Source: Camellia lanceoleosa (taxonomy: Eukaryota; Streptophyta; Magnoliopsida; Ericales; Theaceae). Taken from it: a stretch of 64,000 nt of DNA. The DNA lies in NCBI GenBank assembly GCA_025200525.1, contig CM045768.1:53061177-53125176 (forward strand), given 5' to 3'. Below the pieces are notes generated by a model. It saw nothing but the letters and a program-made list of their open reading frames with translations. It was not told the origin of the DNA and did not search any database. Positions 44,101 through 56,429 of this stretch are shown here, piece after piece. The translations under genes were made by a program, and so were the position numbers. The stretch's first letter is position 1, and each line of letters opens with the position of its first letter.

Positions 44101-45466
44101 AATTAAGCTCTAAATTAAGTATGGGTTTGGTCTTGAGGTTGCAACCAGGCGAATTTTCGAATGAAAAAGGAGCATGGGCTAAAACCCAAGGGAAGTGGGC
44201 CAACAGAGGGCTGAAGAAGGTTTGACCCACCAAGGGTCCAAATGGACTCCATGAAGGAAAATGCCCAAGTTAAGTTATAGAGGTAACACATGCAACGGTC
44301 AAGTTATATAGGCAACACATGCAACGGTTAAGCTACGGAGGGAACACTTGCAGCGGTCAAGTTGTTGAGGCACTTTGCCTTAGTGTCGCCGCCATTTGAA
44401 ATTGCTGAGGGAAAGAAAAAGTTGAAGAAACTAAGTTGCAGAGATGACACTTGCGACGGCTTAGCGCTGCCATTCCAAGTATTGTCAATTCCGCTGCCAC
44501 CTAGAGTTGCTGAAGGAAGGAGAGGACCAAAGAAACTAAGTTGTAGAGGCATTACTTGCAGAGCCCAAGTTGTAGAGACACTTTGTCGGCGCTATCTCCA
44601 ATATTGTCGGTTTTGCCATTTGAACTTGTCACGAGAAACGACTGCCGCAACAACTATAGTTGCCGTAACCAATTTGCAAAAGGAACATCCTGCCAAGATG
44701 ATAGCAGCCTTTGGAAAAAGCTTCCTCTCTATAGGAAGAGGCTAATGCTTGGTGTTAATAGCAGGCCCCAAGGCATTACTAGCTTAGAGCTAATAGCAGG
44801 CCTCAAAGTTCATTAACTTAGCGCTGATAGTAGGCCCCAAGACTTACTGGTTGGAGCTGATAGCAGACCCAAAAATACCAGTTTGCTGCGGCGATCCCAC
44901 GAAGATGGGAGGAGGGTAGCCTGAATATAAGGGACTCCTTTTCCATTACCCAGGTCATAGACTTGCCTTTAGTCACACAGGCAGGATTAAGGATGCCCTC
45001 TTGGACTTGGTGCTAAGGCAAAACATGGCTGATAGCAGGCTTGGTTGTGGCCTTTGCCTTGGAAAGCTGGAGAGTTTGTGGTTAGGTGGCTAAGGGTGGA
45101 GGCTTCGCTGAGGTGAGCACAAACATAATCGATAACAGACTAATAGAGTCCTGAGAATGCATGTACTAGCCAAGTAGAACTGAGAAGACAAGTGTTGCAG
45201 CAAGGTTTACCGCTGCAAGTGCACTTGCTGAAGTTTGAGCTGAGAAGGTAAATACAGCGGTAAACGCTCTCACCGTAACTGCACTTGTTGAGGCTCAAAA
45301 GGAAGTTGCACCGCCAAACACTCTCGTCGCAACTACACTCACTGAGGTTCAAAAGGATAGTTACGGGGGCTAATAGATAGTACACAGTACATGCAGAGGG
45401 ATACGTGGCACCTTCAGTCTGGTGGCACAAGGAAGAATATTTTGTGTGATCCTTAAGGACATCTGT
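44100..45466. repeat. Unidentified GC-balanced region with minisatellites
   Basis: About three to four ~33-bp repeats of 'aagttatagaggcaacacatgcaacggtc' type at 44271-44365, about four ~34-bp repeats of 'gagctaatagcaggccccaag' type at 44743-44868, and two to three repeats of 'gcaactacactcactgaggttcaaaagga' type at 45215-45360. No domain is recognised in any frame. The composition resembles the retrotransposon to its right, so this may be a remnant of another retroelement. Confidence 0.45.
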
Positions 45467-45763
45467 TGTAGACACCCCATTTTGACCGACCTTAAGACTC
45501 AGATGTCATCATTTGTGCACTCGGTGATTACGCATATTTGTGCTCGTTATGAGTTTCTGAAGCTCTCGGCCGTGCGCCTTGTCTCGGGACCTCTTAACTC
45601 TCTTCTTCTTGGCCTGGTTTTTAAACCGAACCTTGGTTCCTTTGCCTGGAGGGAGAGAGAGGCCTGTTGGCTACTTTTTGTAGCTATAGGCTACTTTTCT
45701 CTCTTGTAGGCCACTTGCGGTGGCCCGTAGGCTAGTTTTCAGAGCTTTCGGATTAGCGCCTTG
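45467..45763 (+). repeat. 5' LTR, left part (before the solo LTR insertion)
   Basis: It starts TGTAGACACCCCATTTTGACC. The segment 45551-45734 is repeated as 45735-45763 plus 49424-49585, a ~185-bp tandem duplication inside the LTR; both begin 'gtttctgaagct'/'gttttcagagct' and run to 'ggctag'. The left part ends in GCGCCTTG, where the solo LTR is inserted. Confidence 0.75.
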
Positions 45764-48700
45764 TGTAGACGCGCCCGTGGGCTTCACTCTACAGTTCGGA
45801 CTCGATTTGTGTCACGGTTCTAAATCTGAACCAAAGAGTCCAACTCTGGCAAATCGTTTTGAGAAAAACTGATTTTTGAAAAGAAGTGCCAAACATGGAC
45901 TGCTTTGCGACATGTGAGTCGCCACCTAAATATTTTTTAAAATGGGAAATTTAGGAAACTCGACTCGGTGTCAAGGCCACACGTCCGTCATCACCAAAGT
46001 TACTCGCTCGGAGCTTGGGTACGATCGGGAAGGTCATTATGAGCACCCCTTTCGCCTCGTCCGAAACCGCCTCTACTAACCGTGATATCCTTTTTGAAAA
46101 CATTACATGCCCTCATTCCAATTATTAACCTAGAATTACTATGTTATGCGACAAAGAAACAAGTATAGACTAGATCGCCTAGTTTGGAAACAAACATTGC
46201 ATATCCGCTTTTGTCTCAAAACGTGTTAGATTTTGCTACTGCAAGTAGGCTAAAATGCGGATTTCAATGAGTACTCCCAACTCAAGCAATCCAACCTCCA
46301 CCCACAGCATTCATGCAATTATGCCACATAAGCACTTAGTCAAGATGTTAATCCTATCATGGCAACATTCACACGCATGCGGTATGCTAAAGCATAAAAG
46401 CTCACCTCAGACTCCGTACAAAAACAAGAACTGGTTAGCAAAACAATGCATGACCTAGTTCATATCAAATGACTAATGCAACACGTGCATGGATGCAAGT
46501 AGACAGTTCGGCTATCCTAAGCATGGCATATGGAATGCTATCACATAGCACGATTCAATTTTGGAATTTGAAAATTGCAATGCAGTTTGTATGATGTACC
46601 GAGCCCTGCATGTAAACAAATGCATGGATGCACGCATGCATTGCATAAGGTATGCTAATTTAAAATGCCCTAATCTACCACCGAAAGCGGGTAAATAAAG
46701 GGTTAGAAAGAAGTGGGGTTGGAAGACATACACCCACTCACACACACTTATTACAAATTCGCCTCGAGAGGGACCAAATAATAATACGCATCAATAAATA
46801 ATTAATTAAACTAGCTAATTAGATATTACAATTTAACCAAATTAATTAATCGACCAATTAATCTAATTAAGCATTAAATGCCTCGGGATGAGGGCTAATC
46901 GCAACAAGATGCCCGGATTCGCTTAATCACACCGCTGCGGTACGGTTGCCTCTGCTTCTCTCGCTTCAAATTGTAAAATTGCCCAAATCTCGTGGATGCC
47001 TCTCGTATGCTGGAGATCACCACCGCCGGAGAGATTAGCCATCGGTGAAGAAGGTATCCACCGGCATTGAATTTTCCTTATCGGCTGCCCCAAAGGCGGT
47101 CGGCACTAAAAGTGCCTCGGCACAAAGTCCTCGCAGAACTCCGCAACTCACAAAGCAGAGGGAACAAAAGGCAAGGCAATGCAATTCAAGGTATATATGC
47201 ACCAAACACATCCCAAATCATGCTATGGACTTAAGAGGGCATGTGCTCGATTCCCAAGCCACCAATCGCAAGATTTACGCGTGATGGCCCTAAGGACCAA
47301 GAATGCAACTTTGATTTCATATGCATGCAATGCAAACGAAGGTGCCAAACCTCTATCAAACTCACTTCAAGAGGCTTGGCATGCACAATACCAACGCAAC
47401 CCTAAGCATGTCATCTAGCATGCAATATGGCGATGCAATGCAAGAATATTGTTGTATAAACATACAAGCATGCAAAGCAAAGTAGGAATGGACTTACACA
47501 TGAATTGGACAGCTCTAAAAGGCCCAAGAACAAGGGCCAAAATGCCTGAAGATGGGGCCTAAACATACATGCACACATGCACACATTAAGGCACCAACAC
47601 TTGAGCATAACAAACAACATTCAAGCACACTTGAAATGAGCTAAACATGGACTAATAGCATGCATTGTAAGCTCTGAAAATCAGCTAAAAAATGATGCCA
47701 AATCAATCAACGAAATAAGCTAATCATGCAATGAATGGCCCAAGGCTTTAAGGCAAGCCAAGGGGCATTGAACTACACCTATGCACGATCATACATGACA
47801 AAATTCAAGCACTTAAAGACAAAGTTTTAACACATAAAACTAAGCCTAAACGACTACCTAGATGGCATCTAGGGAGAAAGTGATCTAAGGCATGCAATAA
47901 GGCCTAAGCATAGGGCCCTTAACAAAGCTTAAGAAGTCACAAAGAGACATGCAATGTAAACATACATGTACCTCTAGGGGACTGAAATAACATATGAGAT
48001 GATTCCAAATCATCAAAACAAAGCAAGCATGGCATGCTACACATCCAAAATATTAAGGCCAACAAGCCAAATGCAAAGGGACTATATTAAACATGCTAAG
48101 ATTGACCAAAATGCTTATGGACAGACCTAAAACATGGTAATATGAGCACAAAATCTTCACAAGTCCAAGCTTAAAACATGCTAGAAACAAAAGCTAACAA
48201 GCTAGACATGTTAAGGCATAAAAGGCATTACAAAGTAACTATGCAAATCATGCAAAGAGTACTAAAACCCACTTGAAGGCATGCTATAATATGGCAATAT
48301 AAGCATGATAAACAATCAAAACATGCTCAATATACAACTAAACATGGAACTCTCTTAAAGAGCAAGATTTGTCCTTTTCAAGGACATCAAGGAGAGGGGG
48401 TGGCCCTCCTTCTTGAGACTTCAAGGCATATTTCTTCACCACTGAAATCCTCAAGATTTCAGTGGTGAAGAGATCCCAAGACCAAAATCTCGGATCTCTC
48501 CAAAATGGCATTAAAAAGTGGCCTTTTCAAGGCCTAAAGGTGATCAAAGTTCCTCAAACCACAAAGCACTCTTAATATACAATAAAGAGGACTTAAAACA
48601 GAACTTTTATGTGCCAAACACTAAGCTCAAAAACTGTTTTAAACTAGGTAAAAACAAGTTGCAAAATGGGGAATAAAGTGTAAGTTTCTTACCCTTGTTG

Positions 48701-49423
48701 ACTACCTTCACAAAGGTTGTTGTGCTTGGTCCCTTGAGCTCCAATCCACCAAGAATCACCTAAACTAACCTCTAGAACCTCTGGACCAAGAGAAGTGGGA
48801 CACTAGGTGCTAGTGTGCAAAAGTAAGGCACAAAACACCTAGTTAAACAAGAGAATGGGAGAGATATAGAAGTTATATCTATTCTAACCCTAAAACCAGA
48901 GCTCTAGCTCTCCAACAATGGCTAACCTTCAAAATTGCTAACCTTCAAGCCAAGAGGAGAGCTTCCTCTTATAGGCCAAAAGCTACAAGCTTGGCCACTA
49001 AGCCCATCCCTCCATACACGTGTATGGAGGGGAAACAAGTTGCAAACACCGTGAGAAAATATCTCACCAAGCAAGTGCACAAGATGGTCGGCAGGCAAAA
49101 TGGTCATTTCGCCCAAAACAAAGGCCGATCGGGCACAAAATAGTGCCGACCGCACAATATAGTGCCGGTGACAACTACAGCCACCGTAGCCTCTAGCCCC
49201 ACCGGTGGTGTGTGGGATGCCTCGAAGGCATTCCCCGCCTCAAAGGCAAATCACGTGTGTTTGGTGCAAAACCAAACACAAACGGTCGAGTTCGGAGGTC
49301 CTGAGGCACGGCACGCGAGCCGAGAACTCCGGGAACTCCAAACGAACACACACATGGATAATCACCGAGTGTTCCAACGGTGACGTCCAAGTCTTGAGGA
49401 CGGTAAAAAATGGGGTGTCTACA
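45764..49423 (-). mobile_element. 3,660-bp solo LTR of the same family, minus orientation, with CCTTG duplication
   Basis: Read on the minus strand it starts TGTAGACACCCCATTTTTTACC (first 20 bases decisive) at 49423 and ends GGCGCGTCTACA at 45764. It is flanked by the 5-bp direct repeat CCTTG (45759-45763 and 49424-49428). There is no internal domain, so it is a solo LTR left by recombination. It matches 49600-53590 in inverted orientation over most of its length, including the CCATACACGTGTATGG palindrome (49012-49027), a TATAAGAG box (48973-48966) and the region around 'ttatttaccn gctttcg' near 46690. Confidence 0.82.
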
Positions 49424-52400
49424 CCTTGTCTCAGGGCCTTTTGGATCCCTTCTTTTTGGTTTGTTTTTGGACCATACCTTGTTACCTTTTGCCTAGGGTG
49501 GAAGAGGGCCTTGCCAGCCACTTTTGGTAGTTGCCGGCCACTTTTACCTCTTGTAGGCCACTTCAAGTGGCCGGCCGGCTAGGGAAAGTGGCCAGCTGAC
49601 CACTCCACTGGTCGGCAGCCACTTTTTCTCCTTTTTAGATATTTGTAGATTTTTTGAGCCAACTGTGGCTCATTGAATTCATCTTCCATACACGTGTATG
49701 GAGGGATTGAGCAAGCTTTTTGCTTGCATTGCTCTATAAAAGGGGAGCTTCTTCCCCCTTGAGAGGGGTTCAGATTTTTCAGAGCTAAAAATCTTCCTCT
49801 CTCTCTAGAATTCTCACACACTCTCTCTCTATATTGTGCTATTGTGCTTAAAAGTGAGTTTTCTTCACACTTTTGCACTAAGACACCTAGTTAAACACCT
49901 TCATTTTGGAGCTGAGATCCCTTGAAGCTTGTTTTGAGGTTTTTGCATTGGTTTTTATCCAAAATTGTTGCTGAAGTTGTTGTCTTGCTAGTGATCTTTA
50001 AGGGTAAGGCTCTAATCTTTTTAAAGCTTTGTTTTAGTTGCTTAACTTAGCCATCTTTGCATGCTATTTTAGGCCTAGCTTTCAACTACAATAATCTCTG
50101 TTTTTAAGGCTTAAAAATGGTAGTTTAAAGTGTTTTTGGAGTTAAGGGTGTTTCACCCTCTGTGGTGGCTTATTTGCTAAGCTTCTTGCCTTCTTTTAAA
50201 GCCTTTGAAATCATCTTGTTTTTCCCTTTTAACAATTGAATTCTAGGGGAATTTCAGTGGTGAAAAACTTGTTTTGAAGTCCCAAATAGGAGGGGGTGGT
50301 CCCCCATCCTCTTGTCTTGTTGGCCTACCAAATGAGCATACATTTCTTCTTCTCTTGAGCTGAGTTCAAGCATGATTTTGTGACTTTTTGGACCTTCCTT
50401 AACTCTTTTTTTTGGTTGGTTTGGTCATTGGTTGCTTGCATCTTATACTTGTAGTGTAATCCTACTTGTTGGCCTAACATGCTTCATGCTTTATGCCTCT
50501 CATCCTAGCTTGTGTTGGCTCTATCTCAGTATGTTTTTGCCATTATTTTAGCATGCCTTAGCTCTGTTTTGCATGGTCTTGGCCATGTGAGGCTTGCCTT
50601 GTAGGGTTGTAGTGTAAGTGGCTTTGACTAGCTTTGAGTGTCAAGTCTCTAGCATGCTTTATTTGGGTTGATTGTATGCCTTGGCCTCATTTCTCTCATG
50701 ATTTCAATGTATATGGTGTAGTCATACTTTCACATATTCCACTCCTTCATAGCTTTTGTGAGTTGTGCCTTATGCCTTGCTTATGAGCCAATATGTATGC
50801 ATGCTTGTCAAAGCTTTTGGACCACCATCTCAGTATGTTTTGGTCTTTGTTTTGGCCTAATTGAACTCTATCTAGAGCTATTTTAGTCATTTGTGCCATG
50901 TATTGCATGCATCTTGTGTAGTGCCCTTTACTAGCCTTATGCTTTAGGCCTTCTACCATGCCTTGTGATGTTTATGTGATATGGCATCATTAAACACATA
51001 ATTTTAGAGCATATAGCTTTGTCATACTCTCATGTTTATCACTCTTTAATTATGTTTAAGAGTTGTGCCCTTATGCCTTGTTGATGAGTTAATGCATGAG
51101 TATCATTATCTTGCCTTTCATGCCATCATTTCAGATCATTTTGGCCATTGTCTTGGCATGCATGAGATCTGTTTAGGGTTGGTTTAGTCCATTGAGCATT
51201 GTATTGCATAGTCCTAGTGTTTTGTACTTCGCTAGCTTTAATGCTTAAGGATTCTAGCGTGCCATACTTGTGTTGTTTGCATGATATGCCATCATTTGGC
51301 ATATGATTTCAGTGCTTGTACCTCTGTCATGCTCTCATATTTGTCACTCTTTCAATGTGTTTGAAAGTTAAGCTTTATGCCTTGCTTGTAAGCAAATGAG
51401 TGAGCATGCATTTCTTGTCTTTTGTGCCCAAGTTTTGGTGTGTATTGGCCACTATTTTGAAGTATCTTAGGTCTGTCCATAGTTGATTTGACCATTTTGA
51501 AATTGATATTGCATGCCACATGTGTAATACACTTCATTAGCTTTGATGCCTTAGCTTCTAAACGTGCCATGCATGCATTGTTTAACTGATAGAGTCTTGT
51601 GCATGTCACTTTAGCATTGAAAGATAAGCATCTTGTTTGCATTGCATCGTGTTTGGATCGGACGTTAATCCAAACACAAGGAATGTGGCACGTTTCATAC
51701 TCAAAGTGATGAAACGTGTTGCGTTTCTTGGTCGCCAACCCTCTTGATCATGCATGATAGAGGCAGAGGCTCTTATGTATTGTTTGTGCATTCACTAATA
51801 TTGTGCGAGCTTGGCTCTTTGGCCATTATGCATTGAGATGCGTGATTGGTGGTTTGAGAGTCGAGTACTACGCTTCTTTGAGCTTGAGAAATGATAAGGA
51901 GAGTAGTTGCACACACATTTCCTTGTAAATGCATTGTTGTGCCTTTGTTGATCTCTGTTGTAGCAAAGTTGAGGTTCTGGATAGGAAAGTGGCCGGCCGG
52001 CTACTTGCACTAGCCTGCTGACCACTTGAAGTGGCCGGCCGGCCAGTTGAGGTAGCCTGTCGACCAATTAAAGTGGCCGCCCGGCCACTTGTAGCAAATT
52101 TGTCCAGAATACTCCTGTTTTGGGGCATATGCAACCTGAAAGTGCGTCCGATGTTCTGAGGTCACCGTGAGTGCAAACAGAGACAACTTATGGCATGGCA
52201 ATGCATTTCCGGGCAAAGCAAACCGAGCATGCATATCTCCCTCCCCTCGAGGCCATTTTAACTGCTTTGTTTAGTTAGTTAATTTGTCGGTTTCTGTAAT
52301 TACTTAGTTAATGTGCTTAGCTAATTCTAATTCATCTTTGTAATATTCTAATTAGCTTAGAATAGCTATGTTCAATTTGGTTTGTAATAATTAGCTTAGC

Positions 52401-53590
52401 TTAGCGTTGCTAGTTAGCTTATTTATTTGGACCCTCCGTCGAGAGGGCAAATGTTGTAATAAGTGTTCGTGTGTATGTGAATGTCTTCCAACCCTACGTC
52501 TTCTCTTTTTTATTTACCAGCTTTCGATAGTTAGTTTTAGGGCATGTTTCAATTAGCATACTTATGCTTTGTATGCGTGCATCATTCATTTGTCTTGCAT
52601 GCACCGGGCTCGGCGCATCATTCAAACTGCATTGTATTTTAATACTTACTTGAATACGTGTTTCAAAGCATGTTATCGAGTGTTATATTCATATGCCATT
52701 CTAGATAGCCGAGCCTATTTTAGTTGCATTTTTGCATGTGTTGCATTAGGCATTTCACATAGCTAGGATCATGCATGATTTCTAACTAGCTTCTGTTTTG
52801 GCTCGGAGTACACTATAAGTGTTTACGCTTTAGCATACTGCATGAGTGTGTATGTTGCCATGCTAGCATGCTTGCCATGAGGCTATTTGCTTAAGTGATA
52901 AACTGTACGAAAGCCTGTGGATGAAGACTTCATTACTTGAATTGGGACAATTCATCAAATGTATGTTTTAAGACCACTTTGCGAAGTGGCAAAATCATCA
53001 TGTTTTAAGCCCACTTAAGGGTGGCAAATTCACATTTTAGCCTACTTGCGAGTAGCATCTTCAAACCATTTTCGAAAAACAAACATGAGATGTTTTGTTC
53101 CAAATCAAGCGATTTAGTCTATACTTGTATGCTGTGCGCATCACATAGTATATTAGATTAACAATCGGAATAAGAACGCATGTGTTTATAAAAACAACAT
53201 ATCATGTTTAGTAGAGGTCGATTCTTTGATCGGGCGAGCGAGGTTGCTCATGTTATGACCTTCCCCTCTCGTACCCAAGTTCCCGAGCCGAGGCAACTTT
53301 GGTAATGACCGACACGTGGCATTTGGCACGAGTCAGGGTTTCCTAAATTTTCCAAAAATAAAATATTTAGGTGGCGATTCTAAAATCTGGCAAAGCAGTC
53401 CATGTTTGACACTTTTGATTCAAAATTGATTTTTCAAAACCAATTGCCGGATTTGGACTCTTTGGTGATATATCAGTCTTACATTGCACTCTGTGAGATT
53501 AGATTCAGAATCGTGACAAGAGTCCGAACTGTAGTAGCTATGAACCCAATTCGCGCCCTCGCGCGTGGAGAGAGTTCGGGGCAATCTACA
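49424..53590 (+). repeat. 5' LTR, right part (after the solo LTR insertion)
   Basis: It continues from CCTTGTCTCAGGG and ends ATCTACA at 53590. It holds the probable transcription start region: CCATACACGTGTATGG (49686-49701) and CTATAAAAGGGG (49734), followed by CT-rich leader. GTGGCCGGCCGGC repeats occur at 49568-49625 and 51985-52090. The total LTR length is about 4.3 kb, long but usual for Ogre/Tat elements. Confidence 0.78.
49686..49745 (+). promoter_or_regulatory. LTR promoter: G-box palindrome and TATA box
   Basis: The 16-bp perfect palindrome CCATACACGTGTATGG contains the G-box core CACGTG, and TATAAAAGG starts 34 bp downstream. The same palindrome plus a TATA-like box at similar spacing occurs in the solo LTR on the other strand, so the arrangement is conserved between copies. 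Confidence 0.6.
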
Positions 53591-55010
53591 CCTGTCTTCT
53601 CTCTATTTGGCCACTTAGTGTCCTCTTCGTACCAAGGAAAAGCCTATACATAAGACCCATTTCCCAAGGTTCAACAAGAGGAATTTTCGGGATTTGGGGG
53701 AGATGCTGCCCATTTGTGCATTGTCATACATTTCTTCTTGAGCTACCGGCTCCACCCTCACCCAATTGCTTGCTCTCCAACTTCCTAGACAGTTGCTATT
53801 GCTCATCCTCCAGCCATTCCACCATTGTTAGACTATTAGCATAGTTTTGCCTCTCTAATCACCTTCCTAACCTTGAACCCCCTTATATTTATGGCGACTT
53901 TGCTGGGGAGGTTGCTTTGTTGATGGTTCATACCTGTAATGACTTACATACTTCACTGGAAAAGATGGTAGAGGATGAAGTTCAACAACTCCCACGGCAG
54001 CAAGGCTTTTTCAATGACGGAGCAACACATGTAGAGGACTGTGACCACAGTGTTGTGGTTGAGGCAGTCCAGTCACTCCAGGATACGCAGAGGGAGATAC
54101 TAGCAGCTTTGCAAACTCTCACTGAGACTATTATGGCCATGGCATCCAGACTAGCCCCAGCGCAAGCACCTCCGCCTATAACAGTCCTAAACCCAATGCC
54201 TAACTTGTCTCCTAAGGTTCGAGCTCCAATTCAGGTGCCTCCGGTGGTACCTTAGGCAAACAGTACGGCTGCTGGTTCAGCTACCCAGAAGTGGACTGGT
54301 CCATTCCAACCCACTCACTTCGTTATTCTAGCCGATGTACAAGTTATGCTCGAACAAGAGCGTAGCAAGAAGTAACTTCCATCATTCCTAAACCCAGATA
54401 TGTACTCTCAGGAGATATTGACCATGCCATACCCAACTGCGTATACAGTGCCCAAGTTTGTTAAGTTTGATGGGAAGTAATGCAATGCCAAAGAACATGT
54501 GGTGAGGTTTATTGAAACTCTTGGTGTCCGTGGCAGTGACCACTCTCTGCGCCTTCGAGAGTTTTTCAAATCATTTACTGAAAGGGCTTACAGCTGGTAT
54601 GTGAACTTGGCTCCCAACTCGATCAAGAGTTAGGAGGAGATGGTGAACAAGTTCCACATGAAGTTTTTTCAATTCCAAGTCCAAGAGAAAGTTACAACCT
54701 TCACACTTGGGCGAGATGTCTAAAAAGAAGGTGAAGATATACTGGACTATGTTAAGAGGTTCCAAGATAAGGCTATTGATTGTCATGAACCAGTGGATGA
54801 GGCCCATTTAGTCAGCATATGTGTAAAGGATGCCATACACGACTTCAAAATTTTCTTGGTAAACCATAACCTGCCTACCTTGTTAGCCTTGGTTGAGGCA
54901 GCTAGGAACCTCAGTACCACTGGCCCTCTGCATAAATCTCGAATAGCCATCACATTCTCGCAAGAGCGTAGTTGTGCAGTGAACCTTGCAGGAGGGAGCC
55001 GCCAGTAAGG
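53591..55010 (+). pseudogene. gag of the Tat retrotransposon, inactive
   Basis: A capsid-type gag follows a leader. Recognisable parts: an N-terminal segment from about 53917, the capsid core KFVKFDGK...AKEHVVRFIETLGV, LREFFKSFTERAYSWYVNL, EEMVNKFHMKFFQ, DYVKRFQDKAIDC and LPTLLALVEAARNL. These match the retrotransposon gag family (W-Y and R-F-x-x-K-A-x-D-C signatures). Stops interrupt it at 54253, 54373, 54478, 54631 and 54721 among others; one replaces the Trp of S-W-E-E-M and one a Gln before K-E-G-E-D. Confidence 0.82.
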
Positions 55011-55494
55011 AGGCGCCATCCACTCACAAGAGGAAGAGTTATGAGGACAAAAATCCATATGCTTGCAGCCTTGAGAATGTTAAGGCCTTGGTTAAAGAAT
55101 AGGTAGCCGATGGTGAACTTACTTTGCCTCCGGTTGATGTCCCCCCAACCAAGAAGGACAAAGAAAGCACGATTATTGTATCTATCACGTAATCACCGAC
55201 ACCCTACTAGAGACCTGGACTTTGAAAAGTTTCTTCCGTAAGAAAGTTGATGCAAATGAGTCAAGTTCAAAGATCGGTAATCGTGATGTAAGGAATGACC
55301 CTTATTCTAACCACAAAGAGAAGGGAAGAATGTACATATGATTGGGTATCTTGGGCTCGTATGTGATCAAATGCACGCAAGGCGTCTACTATGATGAGTT
55401 AGAAGAAATCACTAGTGGCCAACTCCCGAGATAGTACTGCAGAGGTAAAATTCGCAAAGGATACTCATGCTTAGGCCTTGCAAAACTCTATTAA

Positions 55495-56205
55495 GTTTCG
55501 CCTTTTTTGACTAGCTGGGGCTAAGCCAAGTCGCCAGGTTGAAAGCAATAAAGGCCCTCATTAATATTTTTGAAGTGCACCATGTTGAGGCTAAGGAGTA
55601 TGTGCCTCAAGATCCAGAAGATTATGAGGCCATTACTTTTTCAGAAGCAGATAGAACATATCTATTTCCTCATAACCGTTCTCTTTTTGTCACAGCTTAC
55701 ATCAATGATGTAGAGTTCAAGCATGCTTTCCTCGATGGTGGGCCGTCCATAAACATCATCACTACTGACACCGTTGCAAAGGCTGGTATCCCAGAGTCTA
55801 GGATGGTTTACCAACCTATCATCGTGACCGGTTTTGGTGGTAAGAAAAAAGCTATTAAGGCCATGTTGTTATGAGATCCATTCCGCAACTAAGTTTCATG
55901 TGATCGAAGCGGACACAAATTACCATATCATACTTGGCAGAGCTTGGATGCACCGATATAGGGCTATCCCATCAAGTTATCACCAATACGTGAAGGCAAA
56001 GTTGGGAAAGCGCACAGTAACCATAAATGCTTCTAAAAAGCCATTAGGAGTGGAGAAGGCATACTATTCGGATGTAGTTTTCTTTATTGAGTTGTCAAAG
56101 GATGAAACTCCAAGGACTGGTAAAGTTGCAGGGGTAAAATTGCCGAAGTGGGAAGACATTCGAGATGCAAAGACTGCTCCAGAAAGTAGTGGGTAGAAGA
56201 GGAGC
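55495..56205 (+). pseudogene. Retroviral-type aspartic protease region of pol, inactive
   Basis: YINDVEFKHAFLDGGPSINII corresponds in its first 20 residues to the aspartic protease active-site segment; the motif reads Asp-Gly-Gly (Asp at 55734-55736) where many proteases have D-T/S-G, as some Tat members do. ILGRAWMHRYRAIPSSYHQY is the conserved tail. A frameshift near 55840 moves the tail to another frame. Upstream, 55010-55500 links gag and protease without clear domains. Confidence 0.75.
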
Positions 56206-56429
56206 AGCAAGTCCACAAGTCCTCCACCCAAGATTGTCAAGGTGCGCGAGGGCAGCAAGACAATTTACTACTTATGACAATCTTGGGGACCAAACTTCAT
56301 ACCTTAGGACGATGTCCCAGAGGCGAATAAATGTGACGGTAATGAGTCCCAAGAAGGGTTGGTCGAGATGCTTGAGCCCGCCCCCTGAATGCATGCAAGA
56401 TAGACCCAAACTGCAACAAGAGGTACTTG

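Noticed and set aside
45467..49423. A single element bounded by TGTAGACACCCC and GGGGTGTCTACA
   Set aside because: The two termini are both LTR starts in opposite orientation; CCTTG duplications at 45759 and 49424 show that they belong to different insertions.
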